Assembly: GCA_029267175.1 (NCBI GenBank)
Contig: JARIDJ010000035.1
Span: forward strand, 1-46,161
DNA length: 46,161 bases
DNA from: Psychrobacter sp.
GTDB taxonomy: Bacteria > Pseudomonadota > Gammaproteobacteria > Pseudomonadales > Moraxellaceae
Direction of reading: 5' to 3'
How positions within the stretch are numbered: position 1 is the first letter of the stretch; each line of letters begins with the position of its first letter. The notes beneath the pieces are model-generated. The model saw nothing but the letters and a program-made list of their open reading frames with translations. It searched no databases and was not told the DNA's origin. A program made the translations under genes and the position numbers. Below, in pieces: positions 1 to 8,526 of the stretch.

Positions 1-71
1 GTGCCAAGTGCGCCTAAACCGATTAGTAGCGCTACTGCGATAACTGTGTAACCACCTAATACTGGATCCAT
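1..71 (-). CDS. atpE: ATP synthase Fo subunit c, N-terminal fragment (runs off the left edge)
   Basis: Only the first 23 codons are in the window. They read MDPVLGGYTVIAVALLIGLG and continue as a glycine- and alanine-rich hydrophobic helix. This is the N-terminal hairpin helix of the proteolipid ring subunit that carries protons through the membrane rotor. The ATG at 69-71 follows a purine-rich AGAGGAT ribosome binding site. The gene lies 33 bp downstream of atpB in the same direction, matching the standard atpB-atpE order. The essential carboxylate of the second helix is outside the window. Identity rests on the short sequence plus context. Confidence 0.88.
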   Translation of the reverse strand, partial: MDPVLGGYTVIAVALLIGLGALG

Positions 72-104
72 TGATGTATCCTCTTATGCCTATTGAATGT
101 CTAA

Positions 105-983
<879 letters not shown>

Positions 984-1194
984 TCATTAATCAACGATTT
1001 ACTCAGCTACCAAAACATGGTTGTCGTCTACTGAGGTTTATTAGGATATTGTCGCCGCTATCTTCAGTAATATCGTAGCGACGCAATAAACGCTTATTTA
1101 GCGCTCCTATCCTCAACAACAGCCATCCCAATCTAACTTGTATCTGTCATGCAAATGCTTGTTTTTATTAGCATTGCATAAATTTTAGCTATGA

Positions 1195-1231
1195 AAAAAG
1201 GGCCTAAAAGTAATGACTACTAGCCCTTTTT
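1195..1231 (-). terminator. Rho-independent terminator after atpI (probably works both ways)
   Basis: A stem AAAAAGGGC (1195-1203) pairs with GCCCTTTTT (1223-1231) across a 19-base loop. On the minus strand the stem is followed by six U residues (bases 1194-1199 of the plus strand are A), so it fits the end of the atpI transcript. The AT-rich flanks also give a U tract on the plus strand. The loop is longer than ideal. Confidence 0.6.
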
Positions 1232-1296
1232 ATACACATATAACCTTGCTACCTATGAGCCGTTATATATCGGTCCGCCTATCCCTTTGGCAAGAC

Positions 1297-1325
1297 TTTT
1301 GCTCAGCGATTACGCTTGAGCAAAA
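1297..1325. repeat. Strong hairpin in the atpI-atpB gap
   Basis: The arms TTTTGCTCAGCG (1297-1308) and CGCTTGAGCAAAA (1313-1325) are complementary over 12 bp with one bulged base, separated by ATTA. Neither strand shows a run of T just after the stem, so it is not a classical terminator. It could be part of a structured leader of atpB, an RNA-stabilising element or a protein-binding dyad. Confidence 0.5.
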
Positions 1326-1581
1326 CAATTAGCTGTGTATATTAATGCAACGTTGTATTCGTGTAAAGTCAATTATTCGTTTTTTATCGACTGTATAACT
1401 GAGGTAGGAGTTGACATCCACGCCAGTATGGCTTTAAGTCGATAATTAATTTGTAAGATATTATTATAATTGGTTGCCTTTCATCCAAATTAGGCGTAAA
1501 GCGCTCATAATAAATTTTGGAACCCTAAATACTGCGGCTAACTGATTGGGATAAAGCCAATAACTTCGCCAGTTAGCAATA

Positions 1582-1980
1582 CTACTTTATACGTCCGAGC
1601 ATCAACACATGACTTATTTTCATTACGATAAAGCCTGCAAACAAAGCTAATGGCGACAAAGGTTTTATGGTGATAAAAATCAGCGCAAAACCAAAGACAG
1701 TTAATGCCCATTTAAGCGCTTGACCGCGAAAAAACTGACTAACAATGCGGTTACGAGCGCGATAACCACTATGGCTAAACATAAACATCGCAAAGACCAT
1801 CTGCGTCACAAAACTTAATAATCCACCAATAGCCGCACTTTTGGCTACTGTTAGCTCGCCGTTGAACCCTATGCTGTCAATAAGCCAAGCGCCAATAATC
1901 ACTATTAGTAGCGCCCAAGTTTGTCTCTTGAGATAGACCCTGATTTGATCTTTTTGACTGCGTTTGGCAGGTTGAGTCAC
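1582..1980 (-). CDS. atpI: ATP synthase assembly protein I
   Basis: This small 132-residue membrane protein has a basic, hydrophilic N-terminus (TQPAKRSQKDQIRVYLKRQ) followed by about four hydrophobic segments. The arrangement fits AtpI, a non-essential helper in assembling the c ring of the Fo sector, and the gene lies upstream of atpB on the same strand. Sequence conservation in AtpI is low, so the call leans on topology, size and position. The start is a GTG preceded by TAGGA at good spacing. A terminator-like hairpin and a long gap separate it from atpB, so the two may not share one transcript. Confidence 0.85.
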   Translation of the reverse strand: MTQPAKRSQKDQIRVYLKRQTWALLIVIIGAWLIDSIGFNGELTVAKSAAIGGLLSFVTQMVFAMFMFSHSGYRARNRIVSQFFRGQALKWALTVFGFALIFITIKPLSPLALFAGFIVMKISHVLMLGRIK

Positions 1981-2148
1981 GCTCTATCCTAATTAGGAGA
2001 TAAATGTAATCTGGCACTTATTGAACTAAATCAAGCGCGAGTATTATAAGGAGTCATCTAGAGTTTCGCAAGGAAAATACCGTTACTATCAACGATTTAC
2101 CTTATCTAGTAGACTCGCAGCTTTGCTTTGGCTACTTTGAGCCGCAGT

Positions 2149-3042
2149 TTAGCTGGTGCAATTGATGATTTGCTGCGCCATCGTGCTCCAACCGCTAACA
2201 AAGTTTTTGCTAGTACTCATATCCTCAGCTTGTACCGTGATAGTGACGGGCTTGAGCTTACTAACTAAGCCGCTAGCGGGTTTACTTTGAGTGATAAGGC
2301 ACATCGTTTTGAGCGGACGCTGCTCATCAAGCCAACGCAATTGACTGGCTTTTGGCGCTAGATGATGATCGCTAGTTAAGCTGCCAACCAGCTGTAGGTT
2401 TAGACTACTCTCCAGATAATGGTAAGCATCATGATAAGCCCAATAAGGTCTGCTCTGCTGCCTATTTTGCCGCTGAGTCGCGACTGCTCTATCCATTTGC
2501 TCAGCGAACTTTTTGGCATTATTGTGATAAATCGCTTTGTACTTCGGATTGGCATGGCTATGAATAACCGCTAGCGCTCGGGTAATAGCTTTGGCGTTTT
2601 CCGGATCGAGCCAAATATGCGGATCCAAAGTGTTGGCAATAGGCTTGCCTTTGACATCGCGTAGTGGATAGCGCGTAAAAGCATTAAAATCAAATAAAGA
2701 GATAGCATTAGGCGCTTTATCTAGGCTCGAAGCTAAGTTGTTTTCTAATGATTTGCCAAACCAAACCACAAAGGTGCTATCACCAATCGTCTTAATATCG
2801 CCAGGACTAACGCTACCGTGATGCCCAACCTCCCCTGGATTTAATAATTGCTTGGCAGCTGGCGCGCCTTCGGTCACCGCCGCGCTTAATAAAAATAGCG
2901 GATAATTACTGACGCTTACGGTATTGGCCGCTTGGGCGCTTATTGGACTGGCTATGATCAAGCTTGCACTGATGGCCAGCAGCCAAGATTTTGGCTGAGC
3001 ATAATGTTTTAGGGTTGCTAGTGTTTTGTTTATTATTCTCAT
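2149..3042 (-). CDS. znuA: Zinc ABC transporter, periplasmic zinc-binding protein
   Basis: ZnuA captures zinc in the periplasm and delivers it to the ZnuBC permease. A signal peptide spans roughly residues 1-39 (LLAISASLIIASPISAQAA). Likely metal ligands are the histidines in GHHGSVSPGD (about 74-75), DPHIWLDP (142) and YWAYHDAYHYLE (204, 208). The length of 297 residues fits the family. The ATG at 3040-3042 follows AAAAGAG and begins a proper signal peptide. A longer frame from a TTG at 3069 adds nine poorly placed residues and was not used. No histidine-rich loop of the kind common in enterobacterial ZnuA is visible. It is transcribed away from zur across a shared Zur-type operator. Confidence 0.93.
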   Translation of the reverse strand: MRIINKTLATLKHYAQPKSWLLAISASLIIASPISAQAANTVSVSNYPLFLLSAAVTEGAPAAKQLLNPGEVGHHGSVSPGDIKTIGDSTFVVWFGKSLENNLASSLDKAPNAISLFDFNAFTRYPLRDVKGKPIANTLDPHIWLDPENAKAITRALAVIHSHANPKYKAIYHNNAKKFAEQMDRAVATQRQNRQQSRPYWAYHDAYHYLESSLNLQLVGSLTSDHHLAPKASQLRWLDEQRPLKTMCLITQSKPASGLVSKLKPVTITVQAEDMSTSKNFVSGWSTMAQQIINCTS

Positions 3043-3149
3043 AACGACTCTTTTGCCAATCGGTATCAATAGATGGTTAAAATATAGAGGGCTAAATAAC
3101 TAAGCTAATTAACTAAATAGTTAAATAGTCTAGTGTCTGACTTTCATTA

Positions 3150-3164
3150 TGTTATACTATAACA
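3150..3164. promoter_or_regulatory. Zur box between znuA and zur
   Basis: The 15-base sequence TGTTATACTATAACA is a perfect palindrome around a central C. It matches the core of the gammaproteobacterial Zur operator (GTTATA-N-TATAAC type). It lies 107 bp upstream of the znuA start and 34 bp upstream of the zur start, where a repressor could shut both divergent promoters when zinc is plentiful. The autoregulatory role is inferred from position and from the known Zur consensus. Confidence 0.88.
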
Positions 3165-3198
3165 ATAAAAAGTGCACCCTTATTTTTAGGAGTGGGTT

Positions 3199-3714
3199 AT
3201 GACTAATGCGCTATCATCTTGCGATCATCTTCATGACGTTCAGCATTTAAGCAAGAGCGATATCAGTGCGCGCTTGACAGCAGCTATCGAACAATGCCGT
3301 CATCGTGGGGTGCGTTTTACACCGCTACGTCAGCAGATATACAAGCTAGTCTTGCAAGCTAAGCGGCCGGTTGGCGCTTATGATTTAATTACCCAGCTTC
3401 AGCAAACTCGCCTTTTGGCTAAAGACCAAAAACAAAGTAAAAATGTCGCACCGCCAACGGTTTATCGCAGCTTGGAGTTTTTATTAGAGCAAGGTCTGAT
3501 TCATCAGTTGACCTCCATCAACGCTTATGTACCCTGCTGTCATCCTCGCGCTCAGCATGCGGCGGCGTTTTTGATTTGTGAATACTGTCAGCGGGTGCAA
3601 GAATGTAGCAGCCTGCCAGTACAAGAGATGATGGGATTTGCAGAGCAAGATGCTGGATTTTTGGTCAATCATAGCGTCATAGAGCTAAGCGGACGTTGCC
3701 AAGCTTGTCAGTAG
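3199..3714 (+). CDS. zur: Zinc uptake regulator, Fur family
   Basis: This 171-residue zinc-sensing repressor has the Fur-family fold. A winged helix-turn-helix covers about residues 30-105 with the recognition-helix signature PPTVYRSLEFL (85-95). A C-terminal dimerisation domain follows, with the structural zinc pairs CEYC (127-130) and CQAC (167-170). The ATG follows AGGAG. The family includes ferric and peroxide sensors, but location directly before znuC-znuB, divergent from znuA and behind a Zur-type palindrome makes Zur the best call. The gap to znuC is 80 bp with no obvious terminator, so zur-znuC-znuB is probably one transcript. Confidence 0.94.
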   Translation: MTNALSSCDHLHDVQHLSKSDISARLTAAIEQCRHRGVRFTPLRQQIYKLVLQAKRPVGAYDLITQLQQTRLLAKDQKQSKNVAPPTVYRSLEFLLEQGLIHQLTSINAYVPCCHPRAQHAAAFLICEYCQRVQECSSLPVQEMMGFAEQDAGFLVNHSVIELSGRCQACQ

Positions 3715-3794
3715 CTTTTTTCACTGCAATATCTTAGCTTTGATGAATTTATTAGTCTTAAACTCAATACCACTTTTTAACTTACAGGTCAGCT

Positions 3795-4577
3795 ATGAGC
3801 GCAAATACCTTATCGATTGACAGCTATAATAGCACTAAGCTATTGAGCCTTGACAATGTCAGCTACGACATCGATAAGCAGCGCTTGCTATCGCATATCA
3901 GCATAGATATTGCCGTTAATGAAACGGTAAGTCTTATTGGTCCTAATGGCGCTGGCAAGTCGACTTTAGTCAAGCTCATCTTGGCGTTGATCCCTCCTAG
4001 TGAAGGCAGCATAAAGGCGCATCAAACGCTACAGCTTGGCTACGTGCCGCAGCGTTTCTCAATACCGCCCATTTTGCCACTGCGCGTCAAAGACTTATTA
4101 GCGCAGGCCGATAAACGTCGCTTACTACCACAGCAGCGCCAGTTTATATTTGATAATTTATCCCTAAATCATCTGCTCTCACGGCAAATGGGACATTTAT
4201 CAGGGGGTGAGACTCAGCGCGTGTTACTCGCGCGCGCGCTGCTCGATAAGCCCAATTTATTGATATTAGATGAGCCGATGCAAGGCCTAGATCCTGATAC
4301 TGAGGTTTGGCTGTATCAGTTCATTGATGAGCTGCCAGAGTTTTTGCGCTGTGCCATGCTAGTGGTGTCTCATGATTTGCACTGGGTGATGAAAGGTAGC
4401 CGGCGCGTGATTTGTCTCAATAAGCATATTTGCTGTGAAGGACAACCCAGCGAGCTTGCCGTCAGTCATGAATTCAAAAAGCTCTTTGGCCATCATTATG
4501 AGCAGCCTTATGTGCATCAGCCTCACGCTTGCGAGCACAGTGCTCATAGTAGTGCAGCAAGCGAGCTGACTTTTTAA
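3795..4577 (+). CDS. znuC: Zinc ABC transporter ATP-binding protein
   Basis: This 260-residue cytoplasmic ATPase powers zinc import through ZnuB. All hallmark motifs are intact: Walker A GPNGAGKS (49-56), Q-loop glutamine near 86, ABC signature LSGGE (135-139), Walker B LLILDE (155-160) and the switch histidine in SHD (193). The C-terminal tail after residue 230 is rich in metal ligands, with six histidines and one cysteine within about 20 residues (233-251). Such tails occur in other ZnuC proteins and may sense or buffer zinc. It sits between zur and znuB in the same direction. Confidence 0.95.
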   Translation: MSANTLSIDSYNSTKLLSLDNVSYDIDKQRLLSHISIDIAVNETVSLIGPNGAGKSTLVKLILALIPPSEGSIKAHQTLQLGYVPQRFSIPPILPLRVKDLLAQADKRRLLPQQRQFIFDNLSLNHLLSRQMGHLSGGETQRVLLARALLDKPNLLILDEPMQGLDPDTEVWLYQFIDELPEFLRCAMLVVSHDLHWVMKGSRRVICLNKHICCEGQPSELAVSHEFKKLFGHHYEQPYVHQPHACEHSAHSSAASELTF

Positions 4578-4651
4578 ACAAACTCGTCGATTTGCAAATT
4601 GCTCTCTTCTCTTTTAAACCACTTTTAGCAAATATTTAACGGATATCGGTT

Positions 4652-5479
4652 ATGACTGCATGGTTAGCCATCATTGCCCCTGCTTGGATTGCCGGCAGTA
4701 TTTTAGCACTGCTCTCAGCGCCGCTTGGTTGCCTAGTGCTATGGCGACGCATGGCGTTTTTTGCAGATGCGCTAGCTCATGGTACGCTGTTGGGCGTGGC
4801 GCTTGCGGTACTGTGGCAGCTGCCGATGGGTATTGGTATTGCTATGGTCAGCATATTAGTGGTATTGGGGCTGATAGTCATTGATGATGAGCGCTTGCCC
4901 ATGGATGCGGTATTAGCGGTAGTGGCGGTTACTTTATTGTGTTTAGGCCTGCTAACCTTGACCCAGCTAACTGATCAGCAAGCTAACGTACTCGGGTTTT
5001 TATTTGGTAACTTGCTGGAGCTAGATTGGGCAGATCTGCCTATGCTTGCGGCTAGTGTAATCATCGGCTTGGCGCTACTGATCTATATTTGGCCGGCGCA
5101 AATTAAGCTGGCAACGCATGAAGCCTTAGCGCGTATTCAAGGCATCAGTCCGACTCGTCAACGCTTATTTTTTATGGGGGTATTAGCCGGATTTTGTGCG
5201 ATTGCCTTGCAAGCGGTTGGTAGTTTATTGATTAGCGGCTTGTTAGTGTTACCAGCATTGAGCGCGAGGCTATGGTCAAGCTCTCCTAAACAGATGGTGA
5301 TATTTGCGCTTGTGATGGCTCAGTTTGGCGTGACTTTAGGCGTTTGGGGCAGTGTTTGGTTAGATATTCAAACGGGCTTATCTATCGTCTTAGTATTAGC
5401 CATTTTATTTTTTATAGCGCTACTGCTGTCAAAGTTGAATTCTAAATTTGCAACCAACCTGCATCGAACCAAATCCTGA
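4652..5479 (+). CDS. znuB: Zinc ABC transporter membrane permease
   Basis: This 275-residue permease of the ABC-3 (metal) family is made almost entirely of hydrophobic helices, about eight. It includes the typical N-terminal run APAWIAGSILALLSAPLGCLVLWRRMAFFADALAHGTLLG and the late motif LLISGLLVLPALSARL. It forms the inner-membrane channel for zinc received from ZnuA and driven by ZnuC. It lies 74 bp after znuC and completes the set, so the locus encodes a full importer plus its repressor. No clear terminator follows. Confidence 0.94.
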   Translation: MTAWLAIIAPAWIAGSILALLSAPLGCLVLWRRMAFFADALAHGTLLGVALAVLWQLPMGIGIAMVSILVVLGLIVIDDERLPMDAVLAVVAVTLLCLGLLTLTQLTDQQANVLGFLFGNLLELDWADLPMLAASVIIGLALLIYIWPAQIKLATHEALARIQGISPTRQRLFFMGVLAGFCAIALQAVGSLLISGLLVLPALSARLWSSSPKQMVIFALVMAQFGVTLGVWGSVWLDIQTGLSIVLVLAILFFIALLLSKLNSKFATNLHRTKS

Positions 5480-5816
5480 TAAGTACTCATTAGTCAAAAC
5501 AATAAGCACCTGCTAACCAAAACCTTATGCTAATCAACTTTATTTCACTAAACAGTTGGTCATTTAGTAAAATTATGCTATAAACAGCCTAAAATATTAC
5601 CCATATACTGGTGTGGAACGGACGCTACTGCTATATATTTATCCCACTTATCGTTATAATTTTGCTATATAAAACAGCGTTAAAGGTGTTATAAGATAAT
5701 TATCAATGGTCAAAATCATTGCAGTGTTAGGCTTTTATTATTGTCGCTATAAGGGGAGTAAATAGTGCGTGTAGCGGTAAGGATGTTCACTTTTAATGAG
5801 CTAAGAGTCTGTAGTC
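5480..5816. other. Non-coding stretch between znuB and cpdA
   Basis: The stretch is AT-rich and has no supported coding frame. A weak hairpin pairs TTTCACTAAA (5543-5552) with TTTAGTAAA (5563-5571) but has almost no GC pairs. The cpdA promoter should lie here. No clear consensus pair was picked out. Confidence 0.5.
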
Positions 5817-6659
5817 ATGTTGAGTTATCCTGCTTGTAAGATCAATGCTATCGATGAGCAACTAAACGTTTTGCAAATTACCGATATGCATCTGACAACA
5901 CCCCCTACTCTAGAAGCTACCACAGCGCTTAGAGAGAGTCAGTCACAGTGTCAACAGCATTTTGATAGCAGTCTTAAGCAAGCGTTAGCAGAAGATATTC
6001 GCTGTGATCTGATATTGGTGACCGGAGACTTAGTCAGTAAAGTAGATCCGCTAACTTATGATTATATCTTTGATGCGCTAAAAAGAACGCAAATACCTTT
6101 TGCTTGTATCGCAGGCAATCATGATGTCACTGATGAGCTGGGCTACGATTTACCTTTTGATCAACGTCAGCTAATAGCACGCTCTATGGATTCAAGACTA
6201 CTCAACCAGCATGTGATTGAGAGCGAGTACTGGCAGCTATTATTGTTAGATTCCTCAGTATCTGGCAAAATCTCAGGGGTACTAGCAAACGCTGATTTGG
6301 ACTGGCTATGTCAGCAGCTTGATAACTGTGATAAGCCGGCTTTGTTGGCGCTACATCATCACGTGCTGCCTATGAACTCTGAATGGATAGATGCTCATAT
6401 GGTGGAGAATGCTGAGGAGTTTTGGCAACGTATAGACCGATATGAGCAATTGCGAGTCATTATCAGTGGTCATACTCATCAAGAACAAATTCGTCATAAA
6501 AACGGTGTCACTGTCTATTCAACTCCCTCAACTTGCTATCAGTTTTTGCCTAATAAAGATGAATTTAGCTATGATGAGCAGGCTAGCGCTGGATATCGCT
6601 GGTTGCAATTAGCAAACAATGGTAATCTTGCAAGCTGGGTTAAAAGACTAGATACTTGA
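5817..6659 (+). CDS. cpdA: 3',5'-cyclic AMP phosphodiesterase
   Basis: This 280-residue cytoplasmic metallophosphoesterase would hydrolyse cAMP to AMP and so lower CRP/Vfr-type signalling. The full set of calcineurin-like metal-binding motifs is present in order: ITDMHL (D23, H25), GD (D71), GNHD (101-103), the histidine cluster ALHHH (180-182) and GHTH (219-221). The length and the DMHL and GNHDV variants fit CpdA rather than larger phosphodiesterases. The ATG at 5817 has only a weak AAGAG upstream. It stands alone, with dksA 264 bp downstream. Substrate is inferred from family resemblance. Other class III nucleotide phosphodiesterases look similar. Confidence 0.85.
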   Translation: MLSYPACKINAIDEQLNVLQITDMHLTTPPTLEATTALRESQSQCQQHFDSSLKQALAEDIRCDLILVTGDLVSKVDPLTYDYIFDALKRTQIPFACIAGNHDVTDELGYDLPFDQRQLIARSMDSRLLNQHVIESEYWQLLLLDSSVSGKISGVLANADLDWLCQQLDNCDKPALLALHHHVLPMNSEWIDAHMVENAEEFWQRIDRYEQLRVIISGHTHQEQIRHKNGVTVYSTPSTCYQFLPNKDEFSYDEQASAGYRWLQLANNGNLASWVKRLDT

Positions 6660-6923
6660 TAGCCAGTTTTATTGGCATAATTTGGTTAACCCTAAAGGGT
6701 AAGTAGTACAATAATGATAAAGGATAGAATCATTACTCATTTACCCTTTGTAATTGATAAAGAATGGCCTCATATTAGCGCTTTACTTTATCCACTATGT
6801 TGTTTGCGTACCACGTGGTAAAACGTTCTAAAAAGGACAAGTCATAGGGTTAAAATAAATTTTAAGCTCTTGTCTTTTGCAATCTCGTTTTGTGGAATTA
6901 ATTTGGAAAAATAGGATACCCTT

Positions 6924-7361
6924 ATGAGCACTTCAACTACGTCTCCAGATGATGTAAAGTTCACCCCTTATGTGCCTGCCGAAGACGAAGAGTATATGTC
7001 TGATGCGCAGCTTGAACACTTCAAAGAGATCTTATTGGACTGGAAGAGCCAGCTGATCGGTGAGGCGGATCGCACTAAGACTTATATCCAAGACGAGTCA
7101 AGCGCTATGCCAGATATCAATGATAGAGCGACTCAAGAAGAAGAGTTTGCTTTAGCGCTACGTACTCGTGACCGCGAGCGCAAGCTGATTCGTAAAATTG
7201 ATAAATCAATAACAGAAATCGAGAACGATGATTATGGGTTTTGTGAAACTTGCGGTGTTGAGATTGGTCTGCGCCGCTTAGAGGCGCGTCCAACCGCTAC
7301 GCAATGTATCGATTGCAAAACCTTATCTGAGATGAAAGAGCGTCAAAACCAAGGTCAATAG
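6924..7361 (+). CDS. dksA: RNA polymerase-binding transcription factor DksA
   Basis: DksA inserts a coiled-coil into the secondary channel of RNA polymerase and works with ppGpp to shift transcription during the stringent response. The 145 residues show the two long helices of the coiled-coil (about 30-105), with the tip acidic residues D64 and D67 in PDINDRATQEEE. A four-cysteine zinc finger follows (C107, C110, C128, C131). The size is normal. The ATG has AGGAT upstream. A strong terminator follows, and gluQ lies 169 bp downstream, the same neighbour as in many gammaproteobacteria. Confidence 0.97.
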   Translation: MSTSTTSPDDVKFTPYVPAEDEEYMSDAQLEHFKEILLDWKSQLIGEADRTKTYIQDESSAMPDINDRATQEEEFALALRTRDRERKLIRKIDKSITEIENDDYGFCETCGVEIGLRRLEARPTATQCIDCKTLSEMKERQNQGQ

Positions 7362-7391
7362 CTCTCTGCTCTAACCTCTGTATCGATTAGC

Positions 7392-7427
7392 AAGCGAGCG
7401 CTCTTTAATAAGATGGCTCGCTTTTTT
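7392..7427 (+). terminator. Rho-independent terminator after dksA
   Basis: AAGCGAGC (7392-7399) pairs with GCTCGCTT (7416-7423) and is followed directly by a run of six T residues. It would end most dksA transcripts before gluQ, so gluQ may have its own promoter or depend on read-through. Confidence 0.88.
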
Positions 7428-7530
7428 ATGTTTAGTAACAAGAGAGTCGGCTATTGCTAAACGCTACTGAAAGTAAATATCTTTTTGAAAAAAGCTTGTT
7501 TATTCTAACGCCATCTTCTTATTTTGGTAG

Positions 7531-8523
7531 TTGATTATTTTGAATTTAAACAAACACTCAAGCTCAGCGTATACCGCCAAACATCGACTGCAACGGCCAA
7601 TAGGACGTTTTGCACCTTCTCCTACTGGTGAGCTGCATCTGGGCTCTTTGACCACCGCTTTAGCTAGCTACTGCCATATCAAGTCTTTGGGTGGAGACTG
7701 GCTGCTGCGGATAGAAGATACTGATACCGAGCGCTGTGATCGGCAGTTCACTGAGCAAATCTTGATAGATTTAGAGACCCTGCATTTGCAGTGGGATGGG
7801 GATGTCATTTATCAGTCTGAGCGTACCGATATCTACCAAGATTATCTCTCGTCAGCGCTAGCGCCTTTGACTTATGGCTGTGAATGCTCACGTAAAACTC
7901 TAGCGAGCTATTGGGATAAGCGCCAAAATAACTTTGACTCTATTGCCCGCTCCAAGCAAGCCCTTCTAACTCGGCAGCCCAATCGACAAATCTATCCGCG
8001 CTGCTGTCTTAATACCGATTTAGCAAAAGATAAGCATAAATTACGGGTGCAATTGCCCGATTATGCTATTGGCTTTAACGATGGGATTCAAGGAATGCAG
8101 TGGGCTAATCCGCAGCAAACTTTGGGCGATATGGTAGTACGCCGACAAGACGGTATGATCAATTATATTCTTGCTGCCAGTATCGATGATGGCTTACAAA
8201 ATGTCAGCCATGTTATGCGCGGACTAGATATCTTACCGATGACGACCGCGCAGATTAGCCTGCTAGAAGTCGCCAAGCTACCTGCTGTCAGCCATTGGTA
8301 TCATCTGCCATTGATATGTAATAAACAGGGACAAAAGCTCTCCAAGCAGAACCTAGCTCAGCCTATCGATACTCGCAACCCAAGCCAATTATTGAGTAGC
8401 GCTCTTGCGCTATTACAGCAACCAGCGCTCGATATCGATACGCCTGAGCGTATGCTTAGGCAAGCCATTAGTCAGTGGGACAATACACCGCTACAAAATA
8501 AGCAGCAATTAGCTGTGCTTTAA
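7531..8523 (+). CDS. gluQ: Glutamyl-Q tRNA(Asp) synthetase
   Basis: This truncated paralogue of glutamyl-tRNA synthetase activates glutamate and attaches it to the queuosine base at the wobble position of tRNA-Asp. It has the class I motifs HLGS (36-39) and KLSKQ (269-273). The zinc ligands are C117, C119, Y155 and C159. It lacks the anticodon-binding domain, hence about 330 residues. There is no ATG before the conserved [14 protein letters not shown] segment, and an in-frame TAG sits just before 7531. Translation must therefore begin at a TTG, either at 7531 or more likely at 7540, nine bases after GGTAG. It converges with ftsW with only three bases between stop codons. Confidence 0.92.
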   Translation: MIILNLNKHSSSAYTAKHRLQRPIGRFAPSPTGELHLGSLTTALASYCHIKSLGGDWLLRIEDTDTERCDRQFTEQILIDLETLHLQWDGDVIYQSERTDIYQDYLSSALAPLTYGCECSRKTLASYWDKRQNNFDSIARSKQALLTRQPNRQIYPRCCLNTDLAKDKHKLRVQLPDYAIGFNDGIQGMQWANPQQTLGDMVVRRQDGMINYILAASIDDGLQNVSHVMRGLDILPMTTAQISLLEVAKLPAVSHWYHLPLICNKQGQKLSKQNLAQPIDTRNPSQLLSSALALLQQPALDIDTPERMLRQAISQWDNTPLQNKQQLAVL

Positions 8524-8526
8524 TTT

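Noticed and set aside
1255..1332. A 25-codon frame in the atpI-atpB gap
   Set aside because: It has no ribosome binding site, overlaps the 1297-1325 hairpin and is too short to support.
6685..6746. Imperfect dyads (GGGTAA and TTACCC arms) between cpdA and dksA
   Set aside because: The long arms have several mismatches and no clean T tract follows, so calling a terminator or operator would be overreach.
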